From assembly GCA_032358255.1 (NCBI GenBank), contig JAULBX010026940.1, positions 496,001 through 560,000 on the forward strand: a stretch of DNA of 64,000 nucleotides, given 5' to 3'. Each line of letters starts with the position of its first letter. Positions within the stretch are counted from its first letter, which is position 1. Positions 33,663-41,518 of the stretch are shown one piece after another. A program made the position numbers and the translations under genes. The DNA comes from Heterotrichella gracilis (lineage: Eukaryota; Sar; Xanthophyceae; Tribonematales; Xanthonemataceae). The notes beneath the pieces are model-generated. The model saw only the letters and a program-made list of their open reading frames with translations, did no database searches and was not told the DNA's origin.

Positions 33663-34747
33663 CGTTTGTGTTTAAAAATAAATAGGCCACATAGTAAAAA
33701 TACGATCATCAATAAATTAAAATACATTACCGAAAACCCGTTTGTACTTTTTACTTCTTGTAATTCTGTTGAGGTCTCGGTAAAATTATTCTCGTCAATT
33801 TGTTTATTGGCTTTTGTGAGACTGTCTTTTAAAACAGTGCACTGTTGCAATTGTTCAAAGGCTTTTTCGTAATTATGTTCCAGTTCATAATATTCGGAGT
33901 AAGCTTTCAGCGATTGAATTTTAGCGGCCAGGTAATTGAACTTTAAAATAATGCTATCGGCAATTTTTAAATTCTCTAATGCGGGCAGCGCTTCTTTTTT
34001 CTTAATGTAAGCTACGGCAATATTTAAATAGCTGTCGGCCATTTCCATTTCGTTATCCATTAAATTTTTTACTTTAATGGAGTTAAGACTGTTGGCAATA
34101 GCGGCGTCGTAATTTTGCCGCATGGTATTTATTACCGCTAAATTATTTAAGCAGGAAGCTTGCATCTCGTAATCAAATCTTTTTTCAGCATTTTTTAATG
34201 CACGGTTAAAATAATTTTCGGCTACGTTTATCACCTTCAATTCGGTGCTTAGTACGCCCAAATTTAAAAGACAATTATCAATTTGTTTTTCGATTTTTAA
34301 TTCGTTATTAATGTCGAGCGCACTTAAATAAGCTATTTCGGCTAATTTGTAGCGGCCCAGTTCTGAATAGATATTTCCAAGATTGGTTTGACTTTGTGCA
34401 ATACCTTTTTTGTCGTTAATAACCGTTCTTAATTTCAACGCGTTTTTATGATAGCTAAGTGCAGATATGAGATCGCCTTTACGGTAAAATAAAATGCCTA
34501 GTAAGTTACAGGCTTTTGCTGCGTATAATGGTAGACCGGCTTTTTGCCCAAATTTTTCGGCCAACTTGGCGCAGTCGTAACTATACTGTGCGTTGCTTGC
34601 GCGGTGAGAAAAACCTTCGCTGTAAAACAAATTTACCCGGCTTGTATCGTTAGGTAATTTAGCGGCAACCGTTTTAAGCGAGTCAAGATTTTGACTGCAA
34701 ACGTTTAATAAGTTGAGTATAAAAAAAATAAAAAATAGGTGCCTCAC
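33659..34747 (-). CDS. TPR-repeat protein with C-terminal membrane anchor
   Basis: 362 aa. Signal-like N-terminus (MRHLFFIFFILNLLNVCS), then TPR helices in sequence (for example ALKLRTVINDKKGIAQSQTNLGNIYSELGRYKLAEIAYLSAL, SCLNNLAVINTMRQNYDAAIANSL) through about residue 300, and a final hydrophobic stretch VMYFNLLMIVFLLCGLFIFKH ending in basic residues. This layout, a periplasmic TPR scaffold anchored at the C-terminus, is common in sensory two-gene systems; no kinase domain follows, so it is probably a scaffold or regulator. Confidence 0.86.
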   Translation of the reverse strand: MRHLFFIFFILNLLNVCSQNLDSLKTVAAKLPNDTSRVNLFYSEGFSHRASNAQYSYDCAKLAEKFGQKAGLPLYAAKACNLLGILFYRKGDLISALSYHKNALKLRTVINDKKGIAQSQTNLGNIYSELGRYKLAEIAYLSALDINNELKIEKQIDNCLLNLGVLSTELKVINVAENYFNRALKNAEKRFDYEMQASCLNNLAVINTMRQNYDAAIANSLNSIKVKNLMDNEMEMADSYLNIAVAYIKKKEALPALENLKIADSIILKFNYLAAKIQSLKAYSEYYELEHNYEKAFEQLQQCTVLKDSLTKANKQIDENNFTETSTELQEVKSTNGFSVMYFNLLMIVFLLCGLFIFKHKR

Positions 34748-34798
34748 AATAATTCAAATATATACATTTATAAATAGAAATTTAAAACCGCTCTTAAA

Positions 34799-36514
34799 AT
34801 GATAAAATATTTAATGTATCAAAAAAATCCGGCATCGCACTATGTCTATATAGATATGTTTGTGGATGCCATTGCACAAGATACAGTTCAGTTGCAGCTT
34901 CCTGTTTGGCGTCCGGGCCGTTACGAGTTGGGAAATTTTGCTAAGAATATTAAACGGGTAGATGTTTTTAATGATAAGAATGAGGTTTTGCCTTATCACA
35001 AACTCAATAAAGATCTTTGGGAAATAAATACAAAAGGCTGTTCCTCTATTAAAGTTACTTACAGTTATTATTCTGCCGAATTAAATGCCGGTGCCTGTTT
35101 TGCAGATACAACACAATTGTATATGAACCCCGTACATTGCTGTATGTATGTGGTGGGTAGAATGGAGGAGGAGCATCGTGTAGAGTTAAACGTTCCCGAA
35201 AATTATAAGATCGTATGCTCTCTAAAAAAAGAAAAGAATGTGTTGATCGCGAAAAATTTTGAAGAGCTGGTAGATTCGCCTTTTGTTGCTTCCGAAAAAA
35301 TTCAAAGCGACTTTTACGAAGTAAACAACATTAAATTTTATTTACATTTTATTGGCGAGTGCAAACCCGACTTTAAATTAATGAAAGATAATTTCTCTGC
35401 TTTCACAGAAAAACAAATTGAATTTTGGAATGATTTTACCACAGACGAATATCATTTTATTTTTCAGGTACTGCCATTTAAATTTTATCATGGTGTTGAG
35501 CATGTTAAGAATACCGTTATTGCAATTGGTCCGGGTTACGACATTAACTCAGGCGCATCGTACGAAGATGTATTGGGCGTAAGTTGTCACGAATTATTTC
35601 ACTCGTGGAATATTAAAACCATTCGTCCAAAAGAAATGTTGCCTTACGATTATACCAAAGAAAATTATGCCAAAACCGGTTATGTCTATGAAGGCTTTAC
35701 AACATACTACGGGGATAAATTATTATTGAGCTCTAATGTTTTTACTTTGCAACAATATTTTAAAACACTCGAAGAACGCTTAACAAAGCATTTTCACAAT
35801 TTTGGTCGTTACAATTTATCTGTCGCCGATAGCAGCTGGGAAACCTGGTTGGATGGTTATGTGCCCGGCGCGCCCTATCGTAAAACAAATATTTATGATG
35901 AGGGAAGTTTAATTGCTTTTATGTTGGACGTAAAAATTTTACAGGCTACCCAAAATAAAAAACGATTGCGCGATGTGTGCGTTCTATTATATGAACGTTT
36001 TGGAAAAAAAGGAATTGGTTACTCTGAGAACAGCATTATTGAATTGGTGAATGAGGTAAGCGGTTTAGATCTGACTGATTTTTTCAAGAGCTATGTGTAT
36101 TCGCCGCAGGATTTTGAAGCGGAACTAAAACCTTGTTTCGACTATTTGGAAATTGACTTTATAAAACAAGCCAATACACATGAATGCGAGCATAAATATG
36201 GTTTTAAAGTAATGGACCATGGCCAAAACTCTAAAATAACTTTAGTTGCGCCCTATTCTCCCGCCTGGAAAGCCGGTTTATTTAACAATGATGAAATTAT
36301 TGCTGTAAACGGCATTGCCCTAAAAGGTAATCTTAACAACTGGTTACAGTATTTTAAGGACGAAAAGGAGTTAGTTTTAACAATAAACTCTGCAGAACAC
36401 ATTAAAACGATGGTTTTGCAGGGCGATAAAAAGGGAAATACCTACTTTTTTAACCCTGTTTTAAAAGCAAAAAACGAATCAAATGTTAATTTTATGGCAT
36501 GGAAAGGCTTATAA
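34799..36514 (+). CDS. M61-family metallopeptidase with PDZ domain
   Basis: 571 aa. The zinc motif HELFH lies near residue 264 in LGVSCHELFHSWNIKTIRP, and the third ligand is Glu in YVYEGFTTYYGDKLLL near 303, both diagnostic of M61 glycyl aminopeptidases. N-terminal ~170 residues form the family beta domain; a PDZ-like segment (ITLVAPYSPAWKAGLFNNDEIIAVNG) occupies ~480-545. No signal peptide, so probably cytoplasmic. It removes N-terminal small residues from peptides. Divergent from the TPR gene by 51 bp. Confidence 0.93.
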   Translation: MIKYLMYQKNPASHYVYIDMFVDAIAQDTVQLQLPVWRPGRYELGNFAKNIKRVDVFNDKNEVLPYHKLNKDLWEINTKGCSSIKVTYSYYSAELNAGACFADTTQLYMNPVHCCMYVVGRMEEEHRVELNVPENYKIVCSLKKEKNVLIAKNFEELVDSPFVASEKIQSDFYEVNNIKFYLHFIGECKPDFKLMKDNFSAFTEKQIEFWNDFTTDEYHFIFQVLPFKFYHGVEHVKNTVIAIGPGYDINSGASYEDVLGVSCHELFHSWNIKTIRPKEMLPYDYTKENYAKTGYVYEGFTTYYGDKLLLSSNVFTLQQYFKTLEERLTKHFHNFGRYNLSVADSSWETWLDGYVPGAPYRKTNIYDEGSLIAFMLDVKILQATQNKKRLRDVCVLLYERFGKKGIGYSENSIIELVNEVSGLDLTDFFKSYVYSPQDFEAELKPCFDYLEIDFIKQANTHECEHKYGFKVMDHGQNSKITLVAPYSPAWKAGLFNNDEIIAVNGIALKGNLNNWLQYFKDEKELVLTINSAEHIKTMVLQGDKKGNTYFFNPVLKAKNESNVNFMAWKGL

Positions 36515-36622
36515 ATCAGACGAAATCAAAAAAATGTTAAAAACTTTTTTAAAATTGGCGCTTGCAGTTTAAAAGAAAAAATTAATTTCAATCAATTAAT
36601 ATTAACTAAAAAAAACTAAACG

Positions 36623-37093
36623 ATGGAACAACAAACACAAACAACACCAGGAACTGATGCCGCAAAAAGACCGGTATTTTTAACTGTATTATGTATTTTA
36701 TCATTTATTGCTGCAGGCTTAGCAATTTTAGGCTACATTACTTTAATTACTGTAATGGGTGCTGTAACAGCAGGAGCTTCTGCATTAGAAGGTATGTCAG
36801 GCGAAGCTGGATCAGCTGGAGCTGCTATGTCTGAAGCAATGTCACACGGACCAAGTGCTGGTATGACATGGGCTTACATTGCAGTAGGTTTTGTTACTGT
36901 ATTAGTATCTTTATTTGGCGTTATTAAAATGTGGAAACTACAAAAAATTGGCTTTTTCCTTTATGTAGGAGCTACTGTAGTATCTATCATTATGACAATT
37001 GTTTATAGCGGATTTGGTTCTGGTATGATGTCAATTGTTTTTGGTGCTTTATTCATTGTACTTTACGGTTTAAACCTAAAACACTTAAAATAA
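36623..37093 (+). CDS. Small four-helix membrane protein, tandem paralog A
   Basis: 156 aa with hydrophobic segments at about 17-42, 80-100, 105-125 and 128-150. Conserved phrases FLTVLCILSFIAAGL, VIKMWKLQKIGFFLYVGA and FGALFIVLYGLNLKHLK recur in the genes at 38029 and 38636, marking a local paralog family. A Met/Ser/Gly-rich periplasmic loop (AMSEAMSHGPS) is specific to this copy. Function unknown; family members are common in Bacteroidota. Followed by a terminator, so it is expressed apart from the downstream cluster. Confidence 0.78.
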   Translation: MEQQTQTTPGTDAAKRPVFLTVLCILSFIAAGLAILGYITLITVMGAVTAGASALEGMSGEAGSAGAAMSEAMSHGPSAGMTWAYIAVGFVTVLVSLFGVIKMWKLQKIGFFLYVGATVVSIIMTIVYSGFGSGMMSIVFGALFIVLYGLNLKHLK

Positions 37094-37108
37094 TCTTTTT
37101 TAATTTTT

Positions 37109-37144
37109 AAAAAGTCCCTTCTTTTATAAAGGAGGGACTTTTTA
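37109..37144 (+). terminator. Intrinsic terminator
   Basis: AAAAGTCCCT pairs with AGGGACTTTT with a small internal loop and is followed by a T run. Confidence 0.87.
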
Positions 37145-37229
37145 TTTGTTAAAAACTTTACAAGACCTTAACCTCATGTCTAATAAAAAGAGGCTACTTT
37201 CACTCAATTATTAATTTAAAAAACAAAAA

Positions 37230-37628
37230 ATGGAACAAAACACTACAACACCTGCAGGAAATAACGGAAAAGGTTTAGGCATTGCAGGTATGATCTTAGG
37301 AATTTTAGCAATTATCGTATCATTTGTTCCCTGCTTTGGCTGGTGGGCAATAGTTTTAGCGGTAGTTGGTGTAATTTTATCGGCAGTTAGCATGGCTCAG
37401 GCAAAAAAAGCAAATGCCCCAAAAGGTATGGCAATTGCTGGTTTGATCTGCTCTATACTTGCTATCATTATTGGTTCTATCTGGATCTTTGTTATTGCAA
37501 AAGCAGTTACAGAAGGTGGCGCTATGTTTAAAGATGCAATGGAAAAATCTGGTGCAATGGATTCTTTAACAAAAGCAATGGATCAACTAAAACAGTTAAC
37601 AGATACGTTAAACGTTCCACAACAATAA
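37230..37628 (+). CDS. DUF4190-like membrane protein
   Basis: 132 aa. Two hydrophobic hairpins (AGMILGILAIIVSFVPCFGWWAIVLAVVGVILSAVSMAQAKK and GMAIAGLICSILAIIIGSIWIFVIAKAV), each with the GIAGxxLGILAI pattern, fit the DUF4190 fold. An amphipathic C-terminal tail (MFKDAMEKSGAMDSLTKAMDQLKQL) follows. Function unknown. The next gene starts immediately after its stop (TAA then ATG), so translation is coupled. Confidence 0.83.
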   Translation: MEQNTTTPAGNNGKGLGIAGMILGILAIIVSFVPCFGWWAIVLAVVGVILSAVSMAQAKKANAPKGMAIAGLICSILAIIIGSIWIFVIAKAVTEGGAMFKDAMEKSGAMDSLTKAMDQLKQLTDTLNVPQQ

Positions 37629-38024
37629 ATGCGTAAAGCGCCCAGCTATGTAATAATAAGTTTGGTGTTTTTTATATTAATAGGAGTAGGCTTTGCTTAC
37701 TCCTATTTTTTTTATCCTAATGATCATCCGCTGGATTGTGCCATAAAAGCCGCCACCGGTAAAGATTGTCCGTCCTGCGGATTTTCGCGTGCTTTTAGCA
37801 ATTACACCCATTTTCATTTTAAAGAAGGAAGGGATTTTAACAGTTTATCCTGGCCTTTCTTTTTATTTTTTTCTTTTCAGTTGTTCTTAAGAGGGGCAAT
37901 TGTTTTAATTTATTTGTTAAAACCTAAACTAATTTCTCGCAGCTTCGTTAAAATAGAACTAGTTATTAGTGTTTTACTCTTCTTATCAGTGGCTCTTCCT
38001 TTAGTATTAACCTTTAAAATTTAA
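37629..38024 (+). CDS. DUF2752 membrane protein
   Basis: 131 aa with three hydrophobic segments. The diagnostic DUF2752 motif is present: HPLDCAIKAATGKDCPSCGFSRAFSNYTHFHF, with the CPxCGxxRA signature. Its function is not established; it usually sits beside other small membrane proteins, as here. It directly abuts the DUF4190-like gene and lies 4 bp before the next paralog, so the cluster 37230-38562 is probably one transcript. Confidence 0.9.
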   Translation: MRKAPSYVIISLVFFILIGVGFAYSYFFYPNDHPLDCAIKAATGKDCPSCGFSRAFSNYTHFHFKEGRDFNSLSWPFFLFFSFQLFLRGAIVLIYLLKPKLISRSFVKIELVISVLLFLSVALPLVLTFKI

Positions 38025-38028
38025 ACAA

Positions 38029-38562
38029 ATGGAAAACAGTATTGATTCAACAAACGAAATTAAACATGGTCGCCCAACATTATTATCGGTTACATGTGTG
38101 TTAACCTGGGCATGCTGCGCATTATTATTGATCTCGTCTTTATCGGGATTAATTACTCAATCGCCCGAGAAGCAATTGGAACAGATAGAACAATTGCGAA
38201 AGATCAGTCCCGAAGCTGCCGACAAAATGGAAGCGGCATTAGCCGATGAAGGCGGTGCAAAAAAGATCCTTACCACTCTGCTCAACATTCTTGCAATTGC
38301 ATTATGTGCATTTGGCGCCGTGCAAATGTGGAATTTAAAACAAACAGGATTTTATTTTTATTTGATAGGCGAAGTTGTTCCATACATCGGTCTTATATTT
38401 GGTGGTACAGATGCGCTTGCCGCGGCCAGTGCGATGGCAGGAAGTATGGGTTCTGCAGTAATAGGTATTGTAATAACACTGTTGATAGTTTTTGACGCTG
38501 TGTTTATAGTGTTATATGCTGTAAATTTAAAATACATGGTACCTCCCAGCCAATTCGATTAA
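38029..38562 (+). CDS. Small four-helix membrane protein, tandem paralog B
   Basis: 177 aa. Same layout as the gene at 36623: LLSVTCVLTWACCALLLISS, a soluble helical loop (LEQIEQLRKISPEAADKMEAALAD), VQMWNLKQTGFYFYLIGE and DAVFIVLYAVNLKYM. It is diverged in sequence from its paralogs but keeps the WKLxxxGFFxY and NLKxM signatures. Start is 4 bp after the DUF2752 stop. Confidence 0.78.
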   Translation: MENSIDSTNEIKHGRPTLLSVTCVLTWACCALLLISSLSGLITQSPEKQLEQIEQLRKISPEAADKMEAALADEGGAKKILTTLLNILAIALCAFGAVQMWNLKQTGFYFYLIGEVVPYIGLIFGGTDALAAASAMAGSMGSAVIGIVITLLIVFDAVFIVLYAVNLKYMVPPSQFD

Positions 38563-38635
38563 TTAATTTTTGATCTCATTAGTATTTCACTGTTTTTATT
38601 AGCATTTTTACTTTTATTATAAAACGTAAACGCTA

Positions 38636-39142
38636 ATGGAAAATACTATGAATGACGGGTTTCAAAATGATATTGCACCGCTGCCGGAGAAGCCTCAATT
38701 TTTAAAAATAATTTGTATTATTTCTTTTGTAGCCTGCGGCTTAATGATTTTGCTGTATGGCCTGGGCTCATTTTGTCTTGTAATAGGCGAAGATACTATT
38801 ACCAATGTTTGGGATAAAATAATTGCGCAACAACCGCAGTTAGAAGAAATGGATCCTATCGTATTTTTTAATGAAATAGGAAAACTGTGTCTGTATAATT
38901 TCTTTGCTAACATCCTGTCGTTAGTTGGCGTAATAATGATGTGGCGTTTAAACAAAATTGGTTTTTTTATTTACGTAGCGGCAGAACTAGTTACAAATTT
39001 TTTAGGATTAGATATTGGTGTTGCTGATGGAGCAAAATCTTACGGCTCGTTGATCGTTTCAATTTTAATTGACTCTGTTTTTATTATCATGTATGCTATT
39101 AATTTAAAGCACATGAAAGGAACTCAAAATTCTATCTCTTAA
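38636..39142 (+). CDS. Small four-helix membrane protein, tandem paralog C
   Basis: 168 aa, third member of the local family: FLKIICIISFVACGLMILLYG, loop IIAQQPQLEEMDPIVFFNEIGK, VIMMWRLNKIGFFIYVAAE and DSVFIIMYAINLKHMKG. The position-specific loops differ in all three, suggesting divergence of the exposed part with a conserved membrane core. The POT transporter follows 27 bp later on the same strand. Confidence 0.78.
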   Translation: MENTMNDGFQNDIAPLPEKPQFLKIICIISFVACGLMILLYGLGSFCLVIGEDTITNVWDKIIAQQPQLEEMDPIVFFNEIGKLCLYNFFANILSLVGVIMMWRLNKIGFFIYVAAELVTNFLGLDIGVADGAKSYGSLIVSILIDSVFIIMYAINLKHMKGTQNSIS

Positions 39143-39169
39143 ATCTAAACTCATAAATCTTAAATCTGT

Positions 39170-40840
39170 ATGGAATCAAAATATCCCAAAGGACTTTTCT
39201 TTTTAGTGTTTACCGAATTTTGGGAGCGCTTTGGTTATTACTTAATGATCGGCATCTTTTTTCTTTACATGACGGCTGATGCCAAAGAAGGAGGGATGGG
39301 TTGGGATAATGCTACCGGCGCAGATATATTTGGAACTTTTATTGCCTTAGCTTATTTAACGCCCTTTATGGGTGGGCTTTTAGCCGATCTTAAATTAGGT
39401 TATCGTTTTTCAATTACGCTGGGTGGTATCTTAATGGGTATTGGTTATTGCATGCTGGCTATTCCCGAAAAGTGGGCCTTTTTTACATCGCTTGCAGTAA
39501 TGGTAGTTGGTAACGGTTTCTTTAAACCAAACATTGCAACCCTTTTAGGAAATTTATATAACGACCCGCGCTACCGTGCCAATAAAGATACCGGCTATAA
39601 TATTTTTTATATGGGCATTAACGTTGGCGCCCTTGTTTGTAATTTTGTGGCTGCCATTATGCGAAATAAAATCGGCTGGCACGGCGCTTTTATTACTGCG
39701 GGTATAGGTATGTTCTTAGGTGTAATAACGTTTTGGTTAGGAATGAAGCATTACAAGCACGTAGATGTGCGTAAAGAACCCAAACCGGAAGATAAGCCAT
39801 TTATTATGCAGTTTGTAAAGGTGCTTTTAACCGGCTTAGCATTTGCAGTTGTAGGTTGGATCTTACCAAACGCTATTGGAGGAAAGGAGAATGAAGTATT
39901 TACCATCATGGGAAGCCAGAGCACGGATGCGTTTTTTATGTTCTGCATACCGGTAGTATATTTTTATGCTTCCATATTTAAAAAGGCAAATGCGGAAGAA
40001 CGCAAACCGTTAGGAACCATGTTCACTATTTTTATAATCGTGATATTGTTTTGGGCTATCTTTAAACAAAACGGTACGGCGCTAACAACCTACGCAGAAA
40101 GCTATACAAACAGAGAAATTCCTACATCCGTGCTGCCTGTTACCAAATTTTTTAGTTTTTCTGAAGAATTGGTTGCAAAAAATAAAGAAGTTAACCAGGT
40201 AGACGAACAGTTCAGAAAAATAAAAGGTCTGGATGGTAAGCCTGTGAAGTGTATGGATTACCCCTTGTACTTTAAAAACATTGATAGTTCTAAAATGCCT
40301 GCGCAGGGTCAATCGGTCAACCTTTTAAATACAGAGATCTTTCAATCGATTAATCCGTTTTTCGTTGTTGCCCTCACGCCTTTTATCATTGCTTTTTTTG
40401 CATTTATGCGCAAGCGAGGCAAAGAACCAACAACAGCAACCAAAATTGCTTACGGATTATTTATCAGCGCGCTTTCAACGTTGGTAATGGTTGCTGCTGT
40501 TCATTATACTGATAATGGTATGCATAAGGCTAGTGCCTGGTGGTTGGTAGCAAGTTATGGTGTTATAACGGTTGGCGAATTGTTGCTTAGCCCAATGGGT
40601 TTATCGATGGTATCTAAATTAGCGCCCTTGCGTTTAGCGGCGCTGATGATGGGTGGTTGGCAACTAGCAACTTCTATTGGTAATAAATTAAGTGGTGTGC
40701 TTGCAAAGAACTGGGATAAGTTTGATAACAAAGCAAATTATTTTTGGTTGAATTTTGCCTTGCTCATGTTTGCCTTTTTAATTATGATGCTTTTATTGAA
40801 ACGCCTGAATAAGGTTTTTCATGAAGGGAAAGAGAACTGA
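39170..40840 (+). CDS. Proton-dependent oligopeptide transporter (POT/PTR family)
   Basis: 556 aa. Characteristic motifs: ExxER proton-coupling region as EFWERFGYYLMIG, the FFKPNIATLLG signature, and FYMGINVGALVCNFVAA. Twelve or more transmembrane helices and a longer loop in the middle (YTNREIPTSVLPVTKFFS...) fit bacterial peptide symporters of the DtpA/YjdL type. It takes up di- and tripeptides with protons. It may share regulation with the adjacent small-membrane-protein cluster. Confidence 0.95.
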   Translation: MESKYPKGLFFLVFTEFWERFGYYLMIGIFFLYMTADAKEGGMGWDNATGADIFGTFIALAYLTPFMGGLLADLKLGYRFSITLGGILMGIGYCMLAIPEKWAFFTSLAVMVVGNGFFKPNIATLLGNLYNDPRYRANKDTGYNIFYMGINVGALVCNFVAAIMRNKIGWHGAFITAGIGMFLGVITFWLGMKHYKHVDVRKEPKPEDKPFIMQFVKVLLTGLAFAVVGWILPNAIGGKENEVFTIMGSQSTDAFFMFCIPVVYFYASIFKKANAEERKPLGTMFTIFIIVILFWAIFKQNGTALTTYAESYTNREIPTSVLPVTKFFSFSEELVAKNKEVNQVDEQFRKIKGLDGKPVKCMDYPLYFKNIDSSKMPAQGQSVNLLNTEIFQSINPFFVVALTPFIIAFFAFMRKRGKEPTTATKIAYGLFISALSTLVMVAAVHYTDNGMHKASAWWLVASYGVITVGELLLSPMGLSMVSKLAPLRLAALMMGGWQLATSIGNKLSGVLAKNWDKFDNKANYFWLNFALLMFAFLIMMLLLKRLNKVFHEGKEN

Positions 40841-40842
40841 TT

Positions 40843-41500
40843 TTTTTCTTTACTTTTTCTTAATCGAAAAGTAAAGAAAAGACCCCGCAAAAATTCTTTT
40901 TGTCACTTTTGGCGAAGGATTTTGCGCTTTAGCAAAATGAGGTTCACACAATTCATATTTAAGCCAGCTTTGTGCGGTCGCACAATTTTTCTTCTTTACT
41001 TTTCTTCTGTCGAAATACGTTTATGATTTTTTTGTCACTTTTGGCGCGCAAAAGTAACCAAAACGCATTTGATCTTTTGAAGGAGATTTTTGCTTTCGCG
41101 ACGTAGAGGCAGCGAAAGCAAAACCGCTGCCTCGCTAAGCTTCACTTTCTGCGTGCCTAATCAACCAACCGCCTAGCTTAGCTCGCTAGCTATCTCTGCA
41201 AAAGATCAAGATAGAAAACTCAAACACCTGTACGCAAATTCACTTCTGTAAAGCCGTTCGCGTAAGCAAACAATGTGAGTCGGCCTTTTAAATTTTTTCG
41301 TTTAAAATCATTATTCTTCAAAAGCGTCGGATTGTGTGAAAGATGATTTTGGCTGTTCGCGAAGCGCTTAAATCATCAGGCTTGAAGGATAATAGATTTT
41401 TAGAAAAAATTTAAATAAGCCTTGATTTTTTGGTTACTTTTTGATCAAGCAAAAAGTGACGGCAAGAATAAGTTCTGAAAATTATTTTTTTGGTTGTTGT
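40843..41500. repeat. Structured intergenic repeat, copy 7 (opposite orientation)
   Basis: No gene is supported between 40841 and 41518 (convergent neighbours). The left edge carries hairpins CTTTACTTTT/AAAAGTAAAG and ATTTTGC/GCAAAAT. The element proper runs between terminal hairpins at 41034-41059 and 41432-41460. Inside are palindrome TTTTGCTTTCGC/GCGAAAGCAAAA (41088-41099, 41112-41123), a relative of the copy 2/4 variant end, and a three-armed core with outer arms AAATTTTTTC (41290-41299) and GAAAAAATTT (41403-41412). Confidence 0.85.
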
Positions 41501-41518
41501 ACAAAATAAAAATAAAAA

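Noticed and set aside
41034-41460. Complete insertion sequence
   Set aside because: Ends look like terminal inverted repeats, but no transposase frame lies between them; at most a non-autonomous element.
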